Source of the DNA: Tetradesmus obliquus
Lineage: Eukaryota > Chlorophyta > Chlorophyceae > Sphaeropleales > Scenedesmaceae
Length of the DNA: 64,000 nt
Assembly (NCBI GenBank): GCA_030272155.1
Contig: CP126194.1
Span: forward strand, 1,302,001 to 1,366,000
Direction of reading: 5' to 3'
Shown: piece by piece, positions 32,362 to 45,600 of the stretch
Numbering within the stretch: the first letter of the stretch is position 1
How the letters are laid out: every line of letters starts with the position of its first letter
Program-made: the position numbers and the translations under genes
The notes under the pieces: generated by a model
What the model saw: the letters and a program-made list of their open reading frames with translations, nothing else
Told to the model about the DNA's origin: nothing
Databases searched by the model: none

Positions 32362-35044
32362 ATGAGGACTGCTCTTTGCGTGCAGAATCCGTCGCTAGGA
32401 CACAAGCCCAAAACGATACGTACACGTAGTCGCAGTGTAGCATATAGACGAAATTTTGCTGCGTGCCGATCAGCTGCCATGCCGCAGGAACAGCTCCCCA
32501 GCATTCTGCACAGCCCAGAGTCACTGCGAACCCTCACGCTCAAAGATGGACGAAAAGTGTCTCTGTCTTTGTGTGGGGACCCTACCGGTAGACCTGTGTT
32601 CTTTCTGCATCCCATCCAGGTATGCAGCATATGCCACTGGCATGGGAAGCAAGGCACACAGCAACAACAGCAGCGGACGAGCCAGCAGCAGTAACGCACG
32701 CTGGGAGCATCGATGCGTTAACATGCTAGCAACCGTGCATGCTTACGTGCATCGTCATCTGCAACAGCTGTTACATGTGCATCGGGCCTTACATACGTTG
32801 GAGGTGTCAGTGGCACATGCTCTGCACTGCTGCCGCTGCTGCTGCTGCTGCTGCTGCTGCTGCCCACTGCACCTTCCACATCCATACACAGGGCAACCGC
32901 TTCATGCCCCTCACCATGCACAAAGCAGCTTCATCCCTGCAGCTGAACATCATCGCACCAGACAGGCCTGGCATAGGCAGCTCCAGCCCACTGCCATGCC
33001 GCACAGTGCAGCAGTACCCAGCAGATATCGCAGAGATATGCCAGCAGCTGGGCATCAAGCAGTTTAGCGTCATGGCAAGCTCAGCAGGCACGCTGTATGC
33101 GCTGGCGCTGACACTGGCGCCCGAGACCCGCGACATGATTGTCGGCAAGGTGCGGCGCAGCTGCAGCTGCACAGTCCTGCAGCGGCATGCTGTGACAGCT
33201 TGCTTGCTTGCATTAGCCGGTGTGCATCCGTTGAGCTATTGTGACAGATGTATCTGCCAGTGCGCAAGCACAACGTTAGCGCTGATTCACTGGCGGTACT
33301 ACTGGCGTTGATTGCGGCTTGCGTTCAGGTGGCGCTAGTCGCGGCGGTCGGCTTCGCAACACCCTGCCATATCTGCTGTGCGAGCACACTCCATTCAGAA
33401 CCAAATTGTTTGTCATGCTGTGGCTGCTGCCGTTAACCACACATGCAGGTGACGCTGGTTGCGCCGTGGCTGCCGCCCAGCAGCAGGCCGCCTGGCTTTG
33501 GGGGCCTGCTGGCGCTGCTGGGGGGCTGGACGCCGCTGCCGCTGCTGCAGGCCTTTGTGGGCTTCACCAACAGCAGGGTGGTGGCGCAGGTGGGCGCACC
33601 TGTGCACGATATGACTCGCTTTGTCGGCGAGGTCAGCTGATGCAGCCCGCTCTTCATATTAGTGGACCACATCTGCTGTTTGCAGCTGCTGTTGGGCTTG
33701 GTAGGCAGCAGGCCTTTGTGGGCTTCACCAACAGCCGGGTGGTGGCGCAGGTGGGCGCAGCACATGGCCTGTTGAGTCGTGGGTTTCAGCATGTGCAGCT
33801 TGATTGTAACTGTTGTGGGCTTCTCTAACAGCCGGGTGGTGGCGCAGGTGGGAGCAGCACATGCCTCTGCCTCAGCGGTTGCAACAAATGTAGAAGCAAA
33901 TGGGTTGACATCGCCTCGCACATGTAGTTGAATAGTTTGTGTCATCTTCCTGGATGATAGGGCAAGGTCACCGAGGGGCGCAGCTCGTTGGCAAGTGCGG
34001 CAGCTGCTGTTGGGCGTGTTGTGCAGTGGCGTTCGCAGTTGACAGAACTGCTGCTGCTGCCCTTGCAGTGGTTGCACTGGCAGCCTGGAAGTGCTGACCT
34101 CAACTGACACTATGCGTGCATGTTTGGTGCATGCGGTCCACGCCCAAGCAGCTTCCCGCTGCGCTGCCTGCTGCTGCGACATCTGCCTGTGCGCGGCCTG
34201 GCGTACTGTAATCCTGTCCTGACCTGTCTACATGTCCTGCATGGTCTGGGTGGTCTACCCCTCACCAATAGAGAGGCAATAATAGTCGTAGTTTCCGCTC
34301 CGTTACGGGGCGCGGTTGCCGATGCCGATAAGGTATGGCTTACAAGAAGACTATTTTAATGTCCTGCATGGTGTGCCGCAGTCGCGCACCCGCCCTGTGA
34401 CGGACCTGATGACGCGGTCTAACGCGCAGGAGGTGGCGGCGTTTGCGGCCGACCCTGGCAACGACGCGATCTACAAAGCCATGATCAACGAGTGGACGTG
34501 AGTGGCTGGCAGTGACAGGTCCTGCATCATAACAGTCTTGGTGTGGTTATGAATGATACGCAGCGTAAGCTGCATGGTTGGCAACGGCTGGATGAATCCT
34601 CAAAAAGCAAGCGGCACGGGCGTCTGCTGCTGCACATGCTGTTGGTGCTGCTACCAGTGCTGCCGGCAGAGTAAAACACTGCCTTAACTCGGACTGTGTT
34701 CTGTTGCTGCCTGTACTGCTTGCACCAACAGGGGCAGCCTGGCAGGCATCATGCAGCAGATGCAGCTCTGCATGGAGCGCTCCAACCCGCTGCACTTCAA
34801 CTACTGCCAAGACATAACAGCGCCAATTCGAGTGTTCATGGGCACAGCAGATGCAGTGATGGTGTACAGTCATGTGCAGCATTGGGCACAGCACGCAGCA
34901 GCAGGCAATGTGGAGCTGATAACGGTTGAGGGAGGCACACATGATGGGCTGATGCACACACACAAGACAGCAGCGATTGAGGCACTGGCTGCGGACTTGC
35001 AGCAGCATCGCAAGCTGCGATGTCTGTGCGCAATCGCCGGATAA
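32362..35044 (+). CDS. Alpha/beta-hydrolase fold protein, possibly organelle-targeted
   Basis: Five phase-consistent exons: 32362-32619, 32892-33149, 33449-33589, 34382-34497, 34732-35044; 361 residues. The fold is shown by VFFLHPIQGNR (oxyanion region), LNIIAPDRPGIGSS, nucleophile elbow MASSAGTLYALAL (Ser in S-S-A-G), GTADAVM (acid) and GGTHDGLM (His), all in canonical order. Starting at the first ATG adds a basic, Ser/Arg-rich leader (MRTALCVQNPSLGHKPKTIR) that resembles an organellar transit peptide. An internal ATG at 32479 (MPQEQLPSIL) is the alternative. Substrate is unknown. An extra exon near 34150-34215 (FPLRCLLLRHLPVRGLAY) is possible but not needed by phase. Confidence 0.8.
33700..33860 (+). 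repeat. Two donor-side echoes of hydrolase exon 3
   Basis: The exon 3 end coding QAFVGFTNSRVVAQ with its GTGGGC donor (true end 33589) is copied at about 33706-33757 and, shorter, at 33812-33852. Spacing is about 100-165 bases. Both copies keep the CAG|GTGGG junction. Confidence 0.85.
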
Positions 35045-36282
35045 TGCTACAAGAGCTTGTTACATTTGGTAGTACCCATGCTTATAGTACAGGTCTGCAG
35101 CATTGCAGCACAACGGAGCAAGCATCACCAACGGCACTGCAACACGTGCCAGGCCTGTTGCTGCGGCTCAGCAATAACAAACCATAGCCAACAAGAGCAC
35201 AGTACCCTTGTGATGCATGACACGCTGCGAGAGTAACATCACGCAGCATTACCAAGTGCTGCTGTTGGAGCATCATGATGCTTCATAGTCAGCAACGTGC
35301 ATGCTGGTCCAGCACTCACGGCAGCCATGCGGCATAGCTTGCATGCGCGGCACCACAGACGAATCAGTGGCCTGAAAGCAAGCTGGTCACAACTTGAATC
35401 TGTGTGTTGTGAGTCACATTGATGTGTACAGTATGGCGTGCGCCTTGCTTGATGGGCAGGCACCCATGTGCGCATATGTCTCAATAATAACTCTTTCAGC
35501 AAATCGTTGACAGACCCAGCAGGGGATGCTGTTGATTGTGATGGTGAACCGAATTGCACATGCAAGTGCACTGGATGCGTGCACATTTCATTGCGTTGAG
35601 AGCGTACATGCCGAGGCACTGTCACTATGTGTCAAAGAAGCACTGCCAGTGTCCTGCGCATTGCGTTGTAACAGATGCCAAGCTCAACATACTATGTTGC
35701 GGGTGAGTGCTTTCCCAGATCTGCGCAACTCATACAGAGTACGAACAACTCACACAGAGTACGATACCAGTGCAGTGCTTCACCAGTTGCCGCCATTGGT
35801 CGGCAGCACAGGTCATCATTCGCCTTGTTGAGCATTGGCTCCTGGCTCGACAGTGAAGTCTGTCATAGTCTTCTCCAGTGCCCTGCAACAACAGGCAATG
35901 ACAACAGAAACAGCACATAGTCAACAGTTTTAGCCTGCTTGCACCCGTGGTTGTGGCTGCATGCAGGCTCACATGGCTGGGGGTTCTGCTACAGAAAGGC
36001 ACGCAGCGGCATGCCAATCAACACCAGACTGTCACACGGTGCCTGACGCCTTGCAAAGAAGCAGTCAAGCAGCGCATTGTGCTCTTCCTAACAAGCAGCC
36101 CTCAAACTGGCTGACCATGAGACCTGCATGCACCAGCAGCATATGCTGCATGTATGCACACTGAAGGTGCCTGGCAGCAGCAGGTATGATGCCTGGCAGG
36201 CCCTGTTGGCACACACGCAGCGTGTCATAAACCTTTGATCCCAGTGGAAAACATCATTTTGACGCCCGCTTCGGTCCATTGC
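35045..36282. other. Intergenic between convergent hydrolase and RbcX genes
   Basis: About 1.2 kb where the plus-strand hydrolase and minus-strand RbcX genes converge. Only short random frames are seen, plus a small tandem repeat near 35730-35765 (ACAGAGTACGA twice). 3' UTRs must lie here. Confidence 0.5.
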
Positions 36283-38437
36283 TTACATGTACAATGCAAA
36301 GTCTCTGTCAACAGCGCTGCGGCCGCCCACCTGCGGCTCACGTCACCGCTGGTGCCATATATGGCGCGCAGCTCCTCCTGCGTTTTCCTTTTCTGCGTCA
36401 TCTGGCTATGCATCAGGGTAGCATGATGCGCCCACAATAAGAATGGTAGCAATAATGGTAATGTATTGCAGCAACATATTTGATGCCTTCCCTGCCCACC
36501 TGCGGTTGACGTCGCTGTTGGCGCCGTGTATGGCCCCCAGCTCCTCCCGCATCTCCTGCGCGATGTGCTCACGCAGCCCCATGATGCGGTCCGCCACGTC
36601 CCTGCAGCAGAATAATGCGGCACAGCGGCACGGGTGCATCATTGTGTTGGGTTCAGCAGCGACATGGCGCAGTTCTTGAGCATTGTGCTCAAGCAGGCCC
36701 ATGATGCTGTCCGCCACGTCCCTGCAGCAGAGTGATGTGGCACAGCGGCATGGGTGCATCATCGTGTTGGGTTCAGCAGCCACATGGCGCAGTTCTTGAG
36801 CAATATGCTGAGACAGGCCCTTGATGCGGTCCGCCACGTCCCTGCAGCAGAGCAGGCACAGCGGCACGGGAGCACTAATCAATTAGCTTCAGCAGCAATG
36901 CGGCGCAATTGTTGAGCATTGTGCTCACGCAGGCCCCTGATGCGGTCAGCCACGTCCCTGGGGCAGAGCAGGCACAGCGGCATGGGCTGCAGCATAATGA
37001 TGAAGCTGGCAGGCATGTGAAGCTCAGCAGACGCGCTATGCTGGAGTACAGACAGCTGCTTCCGCCTTCTCCTCATGATTCCGGGATCAGCCGCATCTCA
37101 ATCATTGTTCGGCTGCACAGCACCACCAACATGGTCAGCATGTGCAGCATGACCCTCGTGGCACGCACCTGGGGCTGACCGCACGCTCGCCCTGCATCAC
37201 GGCTGCTTTGGCTGCAACCGTCGGCACGCTGCTGCGCCGCAGGTCGCTGACAGTAGTGTAAGGGCTGCTGGCCAGCTCCACTAGCCAGGCATCTGCATCA
37301 GTTTCCCCTGCAATGCAAGCAGATCGCAGCACAACTCAAGCAAAATAGGTCACGAGTACAGCAGGGCAATGCATGCAGGCTGCACGCCTGCAGTGTTGCT
37401 GATGCGGTATGCAGGTGTGGTAGACATGCTGAAAAGGGGCTGCTGGCCAGCTCCACCAGCCAGGCATCTGCATCAGTCTCTCCTGCAATGCAAGCAGCAC
37501 AGATTTGTAACAGAATACAAGCAGATGAAGTCAAGCGACCAGCAGGACAGTGCATGCAGACATGCAATGCTGATGCGGTGTGCAGGTACGTCACAGCTGC
37601 CAGATTTGGCTGAAGGGGCTGCTGGCCAGATCCACTAGCCAGGCATCTGCATCAGTCTATCCTGCAAGCAAACCAAGCAGCAGTAGAAAGCACGTGCTTA
37701 AAGTACACGGCTAACAGCCTTGTCAACTAGGCATCTGCTGCGAATCATTCAGCATAACGCATGTGACGCTGTGTGTAGGCCACTGCTGTATTGCCCACAC
37801 CTGCGAGTGGCAGCGGGTGCTCTGACAGATAGTTATGCAGGAAAAAGTGCAGCTCGCCATTTGTTTCGCTCAGGTAGTTAAGCACTGTCTTGACAGCTTG
37901 GCGCGTGAGCAGCGTCTTCAGCAGGCGCTGCGTCTCGTAGCTGCAGCAGCGGCAGCGGGCAGCAGTTGGGTGAGCTGCGTGTTGCTGCTGCTGTTGCTGC
38001 TGCTGTCGCTGCTGCTGCTGCTGCTGGCTAGTGCGAGCTGTGCATGATACTTCCAGCATATCTTGCCACAGATAAGATGTGCGCTGGCATGCAAGCTGCT
38101 AACTGAAGGATGGCTGAGGGCAACACGTGCAGCAGGCCCAGTGCGGCACTGGCCACACTGCAATACCTGCTTGAACAAGTAAATGCTGCTGCTATTGATG
38201 ACGCCAGCACCAGCACATTATGCATGTGGCCCGACTGGCCCTGACGCCTATACAATGCTGTCTGTGGCATTGAGGTGGGCCAGACCTGTAAGCAGTGCGT
38301 GCGACAGCTTGAAGGGTGAAGCCACTTGGTCTCCTGCTTGTGCTGCTGCTGTAGCTCGCTGGGTGAGTGCATGGATGACAGTACAGGCATGCAGTAGGTC
38401 TATGGCAAGGCACCACGGAACAACGTGCGGCAATCAT
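36283..38437 (-). CDS. RBCX: RbcX-type Rubisco assembly chaperone
   Basis: Assists assembly of Rubisco large subunits in the chloroplast. Exons: 38437-38286, 37940-37801, 37307-37169, 36601-36500 and a tentative last exon 36316-36283 (ends ...FALYM TAA); 188 residues, phases consistent. Exon 1 (MIAARCSVVPCHRPTACLYC, SSSTSRRPSGFTLQAVAR) looks like a transit peptide. The mature part matches the RbcX helix pattern: LLTRQAVKTVLNYLSETNGE, then ETDADAWLVELASS, then DVADRIMGLREHIAQEMREE and NSDVNRR. Exon 3 adds a 25-residue linker not typical of the family (TTVSDLRRSSVPTVAAKAAV). Introns carry extra copies of exon 3 and exon 4 edges. The last exon is the least certain part. Confidence 0.75.
36335..36400 (-). 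repeat. Donor-side echo of RbcX exon 4
   Basis: A diverged copy of the exon 4 end (EELRAIYGTSGDVSRR versus EELGAIHGANSDVNRR) with a GTGGGC donor, downstream of the true exon end at 36500. Confidence 0.8.
36660..36960 (-). repeat. Three acceptor-side echoes of RbcX exon 4
   Basis: The exon 4 start with its CTGCAG acceptor (GG ACG TGG CGG...; coding DVADRI-GL-EH-AQ) is repeated starting at about 36721, 36841 and 36958, upstream of the true start at 36601. Period is 117-120 bases. The copies diverge after about 50 exon-derived bases into related intron sequence, so the gene has four near-equivalent acceptors for one exon. Confidence 0.9.
37436..37666 (-). repeat. Two acceptor-side echoes of RbcX exon 3
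   Basis: The exon 3 start (GETDADAWLVELASSP) is repeated at about 37436-37487 and 37615-37665, upstream of the true start at 37307. Spacing is about 177 bases. Confidence 0.85.
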
Positions 38438-38898
38438 GCCACTACTAGTGACCAGGTGGGGCCAAGAGCAGTACTGTACAGCTGCGTCGGACCAGGGACA
38501 AAACCATCAAAGGAAGTAAGAATTTTATTTATAGCAATGTTGCGTTGCCTGTTGCGCAAGGGTTTGAGGTGTCGAAGTGCCGCGAATGCCTACCCGATGC
38601 CTTGGCGACGCTCATTGAAGAGAATCAAGGTTTGAAGGCAGTGGGAAAGACATCTATTAGGTTTGTGATCAATTGAGCGCGTCCGTGCTCTTGCGTACGC
38701 TCGCTAATTCAAATACAGGACAGGATCAACGTTGTTTGCCACACTTTAAAGACAGCTGTGACGTTTCAAAGACTCTTGTGGTCTGAGACGAACTTGTGGC
38801 AGCTGAGCCCGACAGAGGCCAGAGACTGGGCCTCGGGCGAATTCATGTGCTGAAAGGGAACAGCCAGGCGTAGCACAGACACCAATCGGCTCCTCAAA
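38438..38898. promoter_or_regulatory. Bidirectional RbcX/CAND1 promoter region
   Basis: Only about 460 bases separate the divergent start codons of RbcX (38437, minus) and CAND1 (38899, plus), so both promoters and leaders must lie in or overlap this interval. No canonical TATA box was recognised. The location is directly seen; regulatory function is inferred. Confidence 0.5.
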
Positions 38899-41800
38899 AT
38901 GTCGGCGGCAGCGATCAACGTGATCCTGGAGAAGGTCAGCAGCGCACGTTCATGGTGTCTGTAGACTGCCCCGCCTGAGGATCCAGCAGTTGTTTCTGGT
39001 GGCTCGGGACACCCAGAGCTACACCCCCGTGACAGCGGTCATACTCTGCATGTGCAATGTTTTTTGATTTGTTCTTTTAGGTTGTGCCAGGCTTGCCATG
39101 CTGCTGCAACAGCAAGACGTGGCAGCAGCAGCGTCCATGGCAGCAGCACCCGCCACATGCAGCATCATGTACTTGACTTTTGATGTCAGAAAGCATCTCA
39201 GTTGTTAGTTCGTGGTTATGTCAGAAAGTATCTCAGTTGCTGGTTCGCTTCAAGGTTCAATGGGGTGCAATTATCGCAAGTCTGCAGCTGCACAGCATGG
39301 ACACGATCCTTGCACATGGTATGGCATCGTGCGCATTTTGTTGTACTGCTACTCCCTGCCTGACAGTCGCACTCACGAGTTGAATGCTTGGAACTGATCA
39401 TGAACATGCACAGGTGCGGCAAGCAGTTTCAGCATGCCATACAGCAAGCCTGCCTATGAACCAGCAAATGTAACAGGAGGCACTGGCTGGGCTGCTGCTG
39501 CTGCTGCAGGTGGCCTCCAAGGACAAGGACTTCCGTTACATGGCCACCTCTGACCTGCTCAATGAGCTCAGCAAAGACACCTTCCAGGTGACCAGCAGCA
39601 TCCAGCAGCAGCTAGGCAGCAGCAGCAGCAGCAGAGCTATCAGCAGCCTTACAGGCGTGCAGTGAGCAGCGCAGCAGCGTGCAGGCAGCAGGCATCACGA
39701 GACATATGCTCTTGCTGCTGTAAGCTGTCACTCCCAGGGTGGCCGCGCCAGCAGCAGGGAGTGCACGAGAGTTCTCTGGTGCTGCTGCATGGAACTGAGA
39801 ATTGCACAACCCCGTGCATCGCCTTGCAATAGCGCCAAGGAAGGCATTTCACTTGAAAGATCACATCAAAAGTAGCCTTCTCTCGTGCTGCCGCTTCATT
39901 TGACGCTTCATTAGACATGTGTTGACGTCATTGCTGGCACCTTGTGCTGTTATGTTGCTTGTTATTTCGTCATGTGTAGGTGGACCCTGAGCTGGAGCGC
40001 AAGCTGTGCAATGTGGTGGCAGTGCAGCTGGAGGACCAGAGCGGCGACATCTCAGGCCTGGCGGTCAAGTGGTGCGGCTGAGGGGTGGTAATGGTGCATG
40101 TGAAATGTAAACCCATACAACTGTAGGGACTGTAAAGCATGTCTGGGGCTGACGGTCAAGTGGTGCGCCTCGCAGCTGTCCTGGTGCAGTAGTAGTTAGC
40201 TTGTCATGACAGCAGCTGCTGCTGAGCTGCTGCTGATGCTCATTCGCAGCGTCTTGTTTGGTGCAAATATCACTGCAGCCGTGACACAAGTAATGCATGC
40301 ATTTGTGGCGGCAATACATGTTGGACACCAGCGTCGTCTCTTCGCCGTGTTTGATCTACTCTTCTTTGGTACTACGAAATAGGCAATCCTGGAAATGCAT
40401 ATCCCTGCTGCTGCCGCTGCTGCTGCCTGCTGCCTGCCGCAGCCTCGGCGTGTTGGTGCGCAAGGTTGGTGAGGCGCGCGTGATGGAGCTAGTCAAAGGC
40501 CTCTGCGAAAAGGTGGCGGCTCCCTCCAAGAAGGACAGCAGCAGCAGGGACATTGCGAGCATTGGCCTGAAGACAGTGATCGAGGTGGCGGGCGGCAGCC
40601 TGGCGCACCCTGCTGCTGCGCTGATCTGCAGCCGCATGCTGGACGGTGTGACGCAGAAGGTGAGGGGGTGCCGCTTGGAAGTATCAGTCTGGTGACAGTG
40701 AGAAAGTCAGTCAATCGACGCCCACTGGCTGGTGGGTTCTGCTGTACTTCACCCTACCTCCACAGCCATTGACCCTGCCTCCACAGCCGCTGATTTGCAG
40801 CTGCATGCTGGATGGAGTGATGCAGAAGGTGAGCGGGTGCTGGCAGGGTCGGAAGCCGCTGCCAACAGTTGCATGAGTTGATTCTGTTTGTACCCACAAA
40901 CCAGCAGAGCTGCTGTATTGCGGCCTGTTTAAACACTCGTCAAAAACTTTAGACTGGTGCTACTACTGACTCAAGCGATCAGTGGCTCTCAACGGATATG
41001 TTTTGTGTATCTCCTGCATGCGCTCTGCTGCTGTCAGGACAACTTTGAGGTGCTCACGGACAGCCTGGACATCCTGACTGACGTGGTGGCCAAGTTTGGG
41101 CACCTGCTGCCGGAGCAGCACGCCACCATCGTGCAGCTGCTGCAGCCATACCTGGACGACAGCAGGCAGGGCATCCGCAAGCGCGCGCTGCACTGCATAG
41201 GTGCGCACAGGTTGCAGCAGTTGGCTGAATGGGTGTGCATATAGCGGTTATCGTGTTCAGGTAGCAACAGCAGGCAGGGCATCCGCAAGCGCGCGCTGGA
41301 CTGCATAGGTGGGCATGCAGCATCAGTTAGCATGCTGATGTAGGAAACGTGGTAGTAGTGTTCAGGGAGCGACAGCAGGCAGGGCATCTGCAAGCGTGCG
41401 CTGCGCTGCATACGTGTGGCATGCGGCAGCTGTAGCGCTACTAACGTTGGAAACTGTGTTGTGTCCGTTTGTCCAATCTAACATGCGCTGCTGCTGCTGC
41501 TGCGGCGGCGGCTGCTGCAGGTGCGCTGTCGCCGTGCTTGTCGGATGCGCAGCTGGATGCAGTTGCTCAGCACAAGCTAGCTGGCTGCCATTGCACCTAA
41601 CATGTGCTGCTGCTGCTGCTGCTGCTGCGTGCAAGCAGGTGCGCTGTCTCCATGCCTGTCTGATGCGCAGCTGGATGCAGTGGCTCAGCACAAGCTGGGC
41701 CAGCTGAAGGGAGGCGCCCTCAAGCCCGACACAGCACGCAGCTATGTGCAGGGAGTGGGGGCACTCAGCAAGGCAGTGGGATACAGGTAAGCGTGGTTAG

Positions 41801-42636
41801 GACATCATGGTGTGTAGAGCCGACTGCTGAGTTGGCAGGTGTCGTTAGTGGGCAGTTGTTGTGTGTGGGCGCGCTCAGCAAGGCAGTGGGCTACAGGTGC
41901 GTGTTGCCGGTGCAAACATATGATTGTGCAAAGTGCAGGGCTGGCTGCTGGCCTTGCAAGGTGCTGTGTGTGTCACGTAGCAGTGCATGGCATGTCCTCG
42001 GTTTGCAGGACAAGCACATCGACAGCTTAGCACCTGAAAGCATGGTGTCAGGCGCTGGCACTGTAGGCCGCGCAACTGTCCAGCTGTGCAAACCTTGTGT
42101 CCCCGAGCACGCCTGCACCCCTTGCCTTGCAGGTTTGGCCGCCACCTGACCGAAGCGGTGCCGCGTATGATACAGTGCGGATAGAAGGCCGCATGCCTGT
42201 CCAGCTGTGCAAACCGTTGTGTCCCCGCTGCCGCCTGTGTGCCCGCAGGTTTGGCCGTCACCTGACCGAGGCGGTGCCGCTGATGGTGCAGTACGGCCAG
42301 AAGGCAGCGGAGGGTGATGATGAGCTGCGCGAGTATGCGCTGCAGGTGCGGGAAAGGGCTTTTTGTATCTGCAGTCAGGGGTGTTGCCTGAGGCCTAAAT
42401 GTAACATACATGGCTGTGAAGTGTGTGTGTTCAGCAGGCAGCAGAAGGAGATGAGGAGCTGCGCGAGTGTGCGCTGCAGGTACATGTGCAGGGTTGAAGA
42501 GGGCTCAACTGCAGCAGTACGTCATGGCTCATCGAGGATTGCGCACAGTGTTAGCAATGTTTTCAATTTGCGGGTGGTTGCTGGCAAGCCCAAAAATCTG
42601 GGGCGCAGCGAGTCTGCCTGCTGCAGCAGCATCCTT

Positions 42637-42668
<32 letters not shown>

Positions 42669-45600
42669 GCTTTTGGTGACACTGGTGTTATCGTACCTTT
42701 AGGCCTCCTGAGCTCACTAATTCGCATCTTCACTGACCGTGCTGCTGCTGCTGCTGCTGCTGCTGCTTCTGCTGCTGGCCAGGCGCTGGAGAGCTTTGTG
42801 TCGCGCTCGCCTGCTGATGCGCGGCCCTTCCTGGAGCAGCTGCTGGCGGAGGCGCTGCGCTACATCAAGTACGACCCCAACTACGGTGAGCATGCGGTTC
42901 CTCTGTTAAGGTTACACAGTGAAGCTGATGAACCATGAACCCATGAATGAAACTCTGAAAACCTAATAAGCCTGCGCTGAGCTGCTGTCAATGTACTGCC
43001 TTCCTTGAGTACTGCCCGCCTCACATACTGCCTCCCTTACAGACTGTCTGCCATATGTAATGCGTGTCTTGCGCATCGCCTGCCTTACGCACTTTCTTCT
43101 GCGCTGCCTGTCTGGTGTACTGCCTGCCTTCCCTCCTGCTGCTGCAGCTGCTGATGGCATGGATGAGGATGGCGGCAAAGCACCACACACACCTTAACTC
43201 ATGTGCACTGCCTGCCTTGAACGCCCCCTTCCCCCTGTGTGCTGCTGCAGCTGCTGATGACATGGATGAGGATGGTGGTGAGGGCAGCAGCGACTTCTCA
43301 CCTGAATTCACAACACTTGTCGTGTACTGCCTGCCTTGTACTGCCTCCCTGTGTGCTGCTGCAGCTGCTGACGACATGGATGAGGATGGTGGTGAGGGCG
43401 GCAGCGATGAAGACGATGATGATGGCAGCGAAGAAGAGTACAGCGATGACGAGGACATGAGCTGGAAAGTGCGCAGGTGAGGGTAAAGCCCGCGCACACA
43501 CTCCTCTGCGACAGCTGCACAACACTGGATGACTGAGAAATGCGTGCACATTAATGCTTTTGTTACGGCTGACCCTGTTGCGCTGCTGTTGCGCTGCCGA
43601 GTGCCTTTTTGCATTGCACCATGTCACTTGCTGCACTTCCCAAGTCCTTATGCTGTGTTACCTGCAGGGCTGGCGCCAAGCTGCTGTCTGCTCTGGGCTG
43701 TGCTCCTGCACAGCCTGCACTTGCTGCACTTCTCAAGTCCCCGTGCTATGTTGGCTATGCTGCAGGGCTGCTGCCAAGCTGCTGTCAGCGCTGGTGCACT
43801 GCTCGATTCGCACAGTGCCCATGCTGTGTCCGCCTCAGTTCCACCTGCTGTGTCCACTGTGCTGCAGGGCTGCTGCCAAGCTGCTGTCAGCGCTGGTGCA
43901 CTTCTGTAATTGCACAGCCTGCACTTGCTGCACTTCTCAAGTCCCCATGCTGTGTTGGCTGTGCTGCAGGGCTGCGGCTAACCTGCTGTCAGCGCTGGTG
44001 CACTGTTCGATTTGCAAACCGCTCATACTGTCTATGTCCTCTAGGTATCTTTGCTTTGATGGCCATGCTGCAGGGCTGCTGCCAAGCTGCTGTCGGCGCT
44101 GGTGCACGCCTACCCCGACCAGCTGGCAGACATCTACAGCAAGGCAGCTGGGGAGCTGGTGGCGCGCTTCCGGGAGCGCGAGGAGAACGTAAAGGCGGAC
44201 GTATTTGCAGCCTACTGCGACCTGCTGCGGCAGGTGAGGCGCTGCAGCTTCGTAGCTGTGCATGGGGGTAGTGGACGTTGCTATTTCTGTTGGGAGCGCG
44301 TTTGCCTCTACTGCGACCTGCTGGGGCAGGTCTCGTGGTGCAGTTTGGTCAGGGCGGCTATTTGCAGCAGCTGTTGTGTTGCGCACTCCTCCTGCAGGTT
44401 GGCTGCCGTGCACTCAGGTTTGACGGGCTTCACAGCTGCCCTTGCCACAGCAAGCCGTAGACGCGTGGATCGATTCCTGCGCCTCACTGTTGCCGCTGCC
44501 GCCGAAGGGCTTCTTAGACGATGGTGTCAGACCCGGTAACTGCCGGCCCTGCGGTCAGATCATCAAAGTGACAACTGCACTGGCCGTCGCTACAGCTGTT
44601 GTGACAGCTGTTGTGACACGTGGACGCACTCTTTGTGAGCCTTTTTACCTGTCATTGCTGCAGGTTGGCATCGTGTCGGGTCGCTATGATGCCACCGACC
44701 CTGCCAGCCCGCTGCAGCTGCTGCTGCGCGACGTGGGCCCCATGCTCAAGGCAGCAGCAAGGCAGCTGGCCGATAAGTCACCCAAGACTCGAATGGGCAT
44801 GTTCACTGTGCTGCGCACACTGGTTGGTGTGCTGCCGGGCAGCGTGGCCGACCATGTGGGCATGCTGGTGCCAGGTGGGTGTTATTTTGCCAGGTTGTTT
44901 CATGTTGTGAGTGGGTTGCAGCATTTCACACAAAGCTGCAGCATCCATGCAGCGTGGATGCTCGATGCATGGTTGTCGTTTTTGAATCTTCAAGACGCGC
45001 ATGGGCATGTTCACCGTGCTGCGCACACTGGTTGGTGTACTGCCAGGCAGTGTGGCCGACCACGTGGGCTTGCTGGTGCCAGGTGGGTGCCGCGCATTCA
45101 TCGTGTCGATTGTTGTTGTTGATCTTGTGTGGAAGCGGACTTCAATGGGCACTGTGCTGTGTGCACGCCGGTGGCGTGCGTCCAGGTGTGGCCGACCATG
45201 TGGGCATGCTCTGGTGCCAGGTAGGGTGGTGGTATGACCAAGGTAACCAGCGCCGTCAAGCCCTTACTGACTTGTGACACTTGATCAATAACTAGGTGCG
45301 ACAATGGCGTCATTGTGTCATCTTGTTACGATGAGGTGTTGCAAGTGAGTACGGGGTTGATGACGCTGGTTACCTTGGTCATACAACCACCCTGTCATCT
45401 TGGTGTGACATCTTGGCCATCATTGCCATGCTACCTTATTCTGTTTTCGAATTGCGCATGGGCATGTTTACAGTGCTGGCACGCTGGTTGGGTGCTGCCG
45501 GGCAATGTGACTGTGGGCATGCTCTGGTGCCAGGTAGGGTGGCTGTATGACCAACATGATCAGCGTCATCAAGCCCATACTATACTGCGGCAGCTCATCG

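Noticed and set aside
43021..43614. Ser-rich minus-strand frame across CAND1 exon 9
   Set aside because: Shadow of the acidic DEDDDD-coding exon and its echoes.
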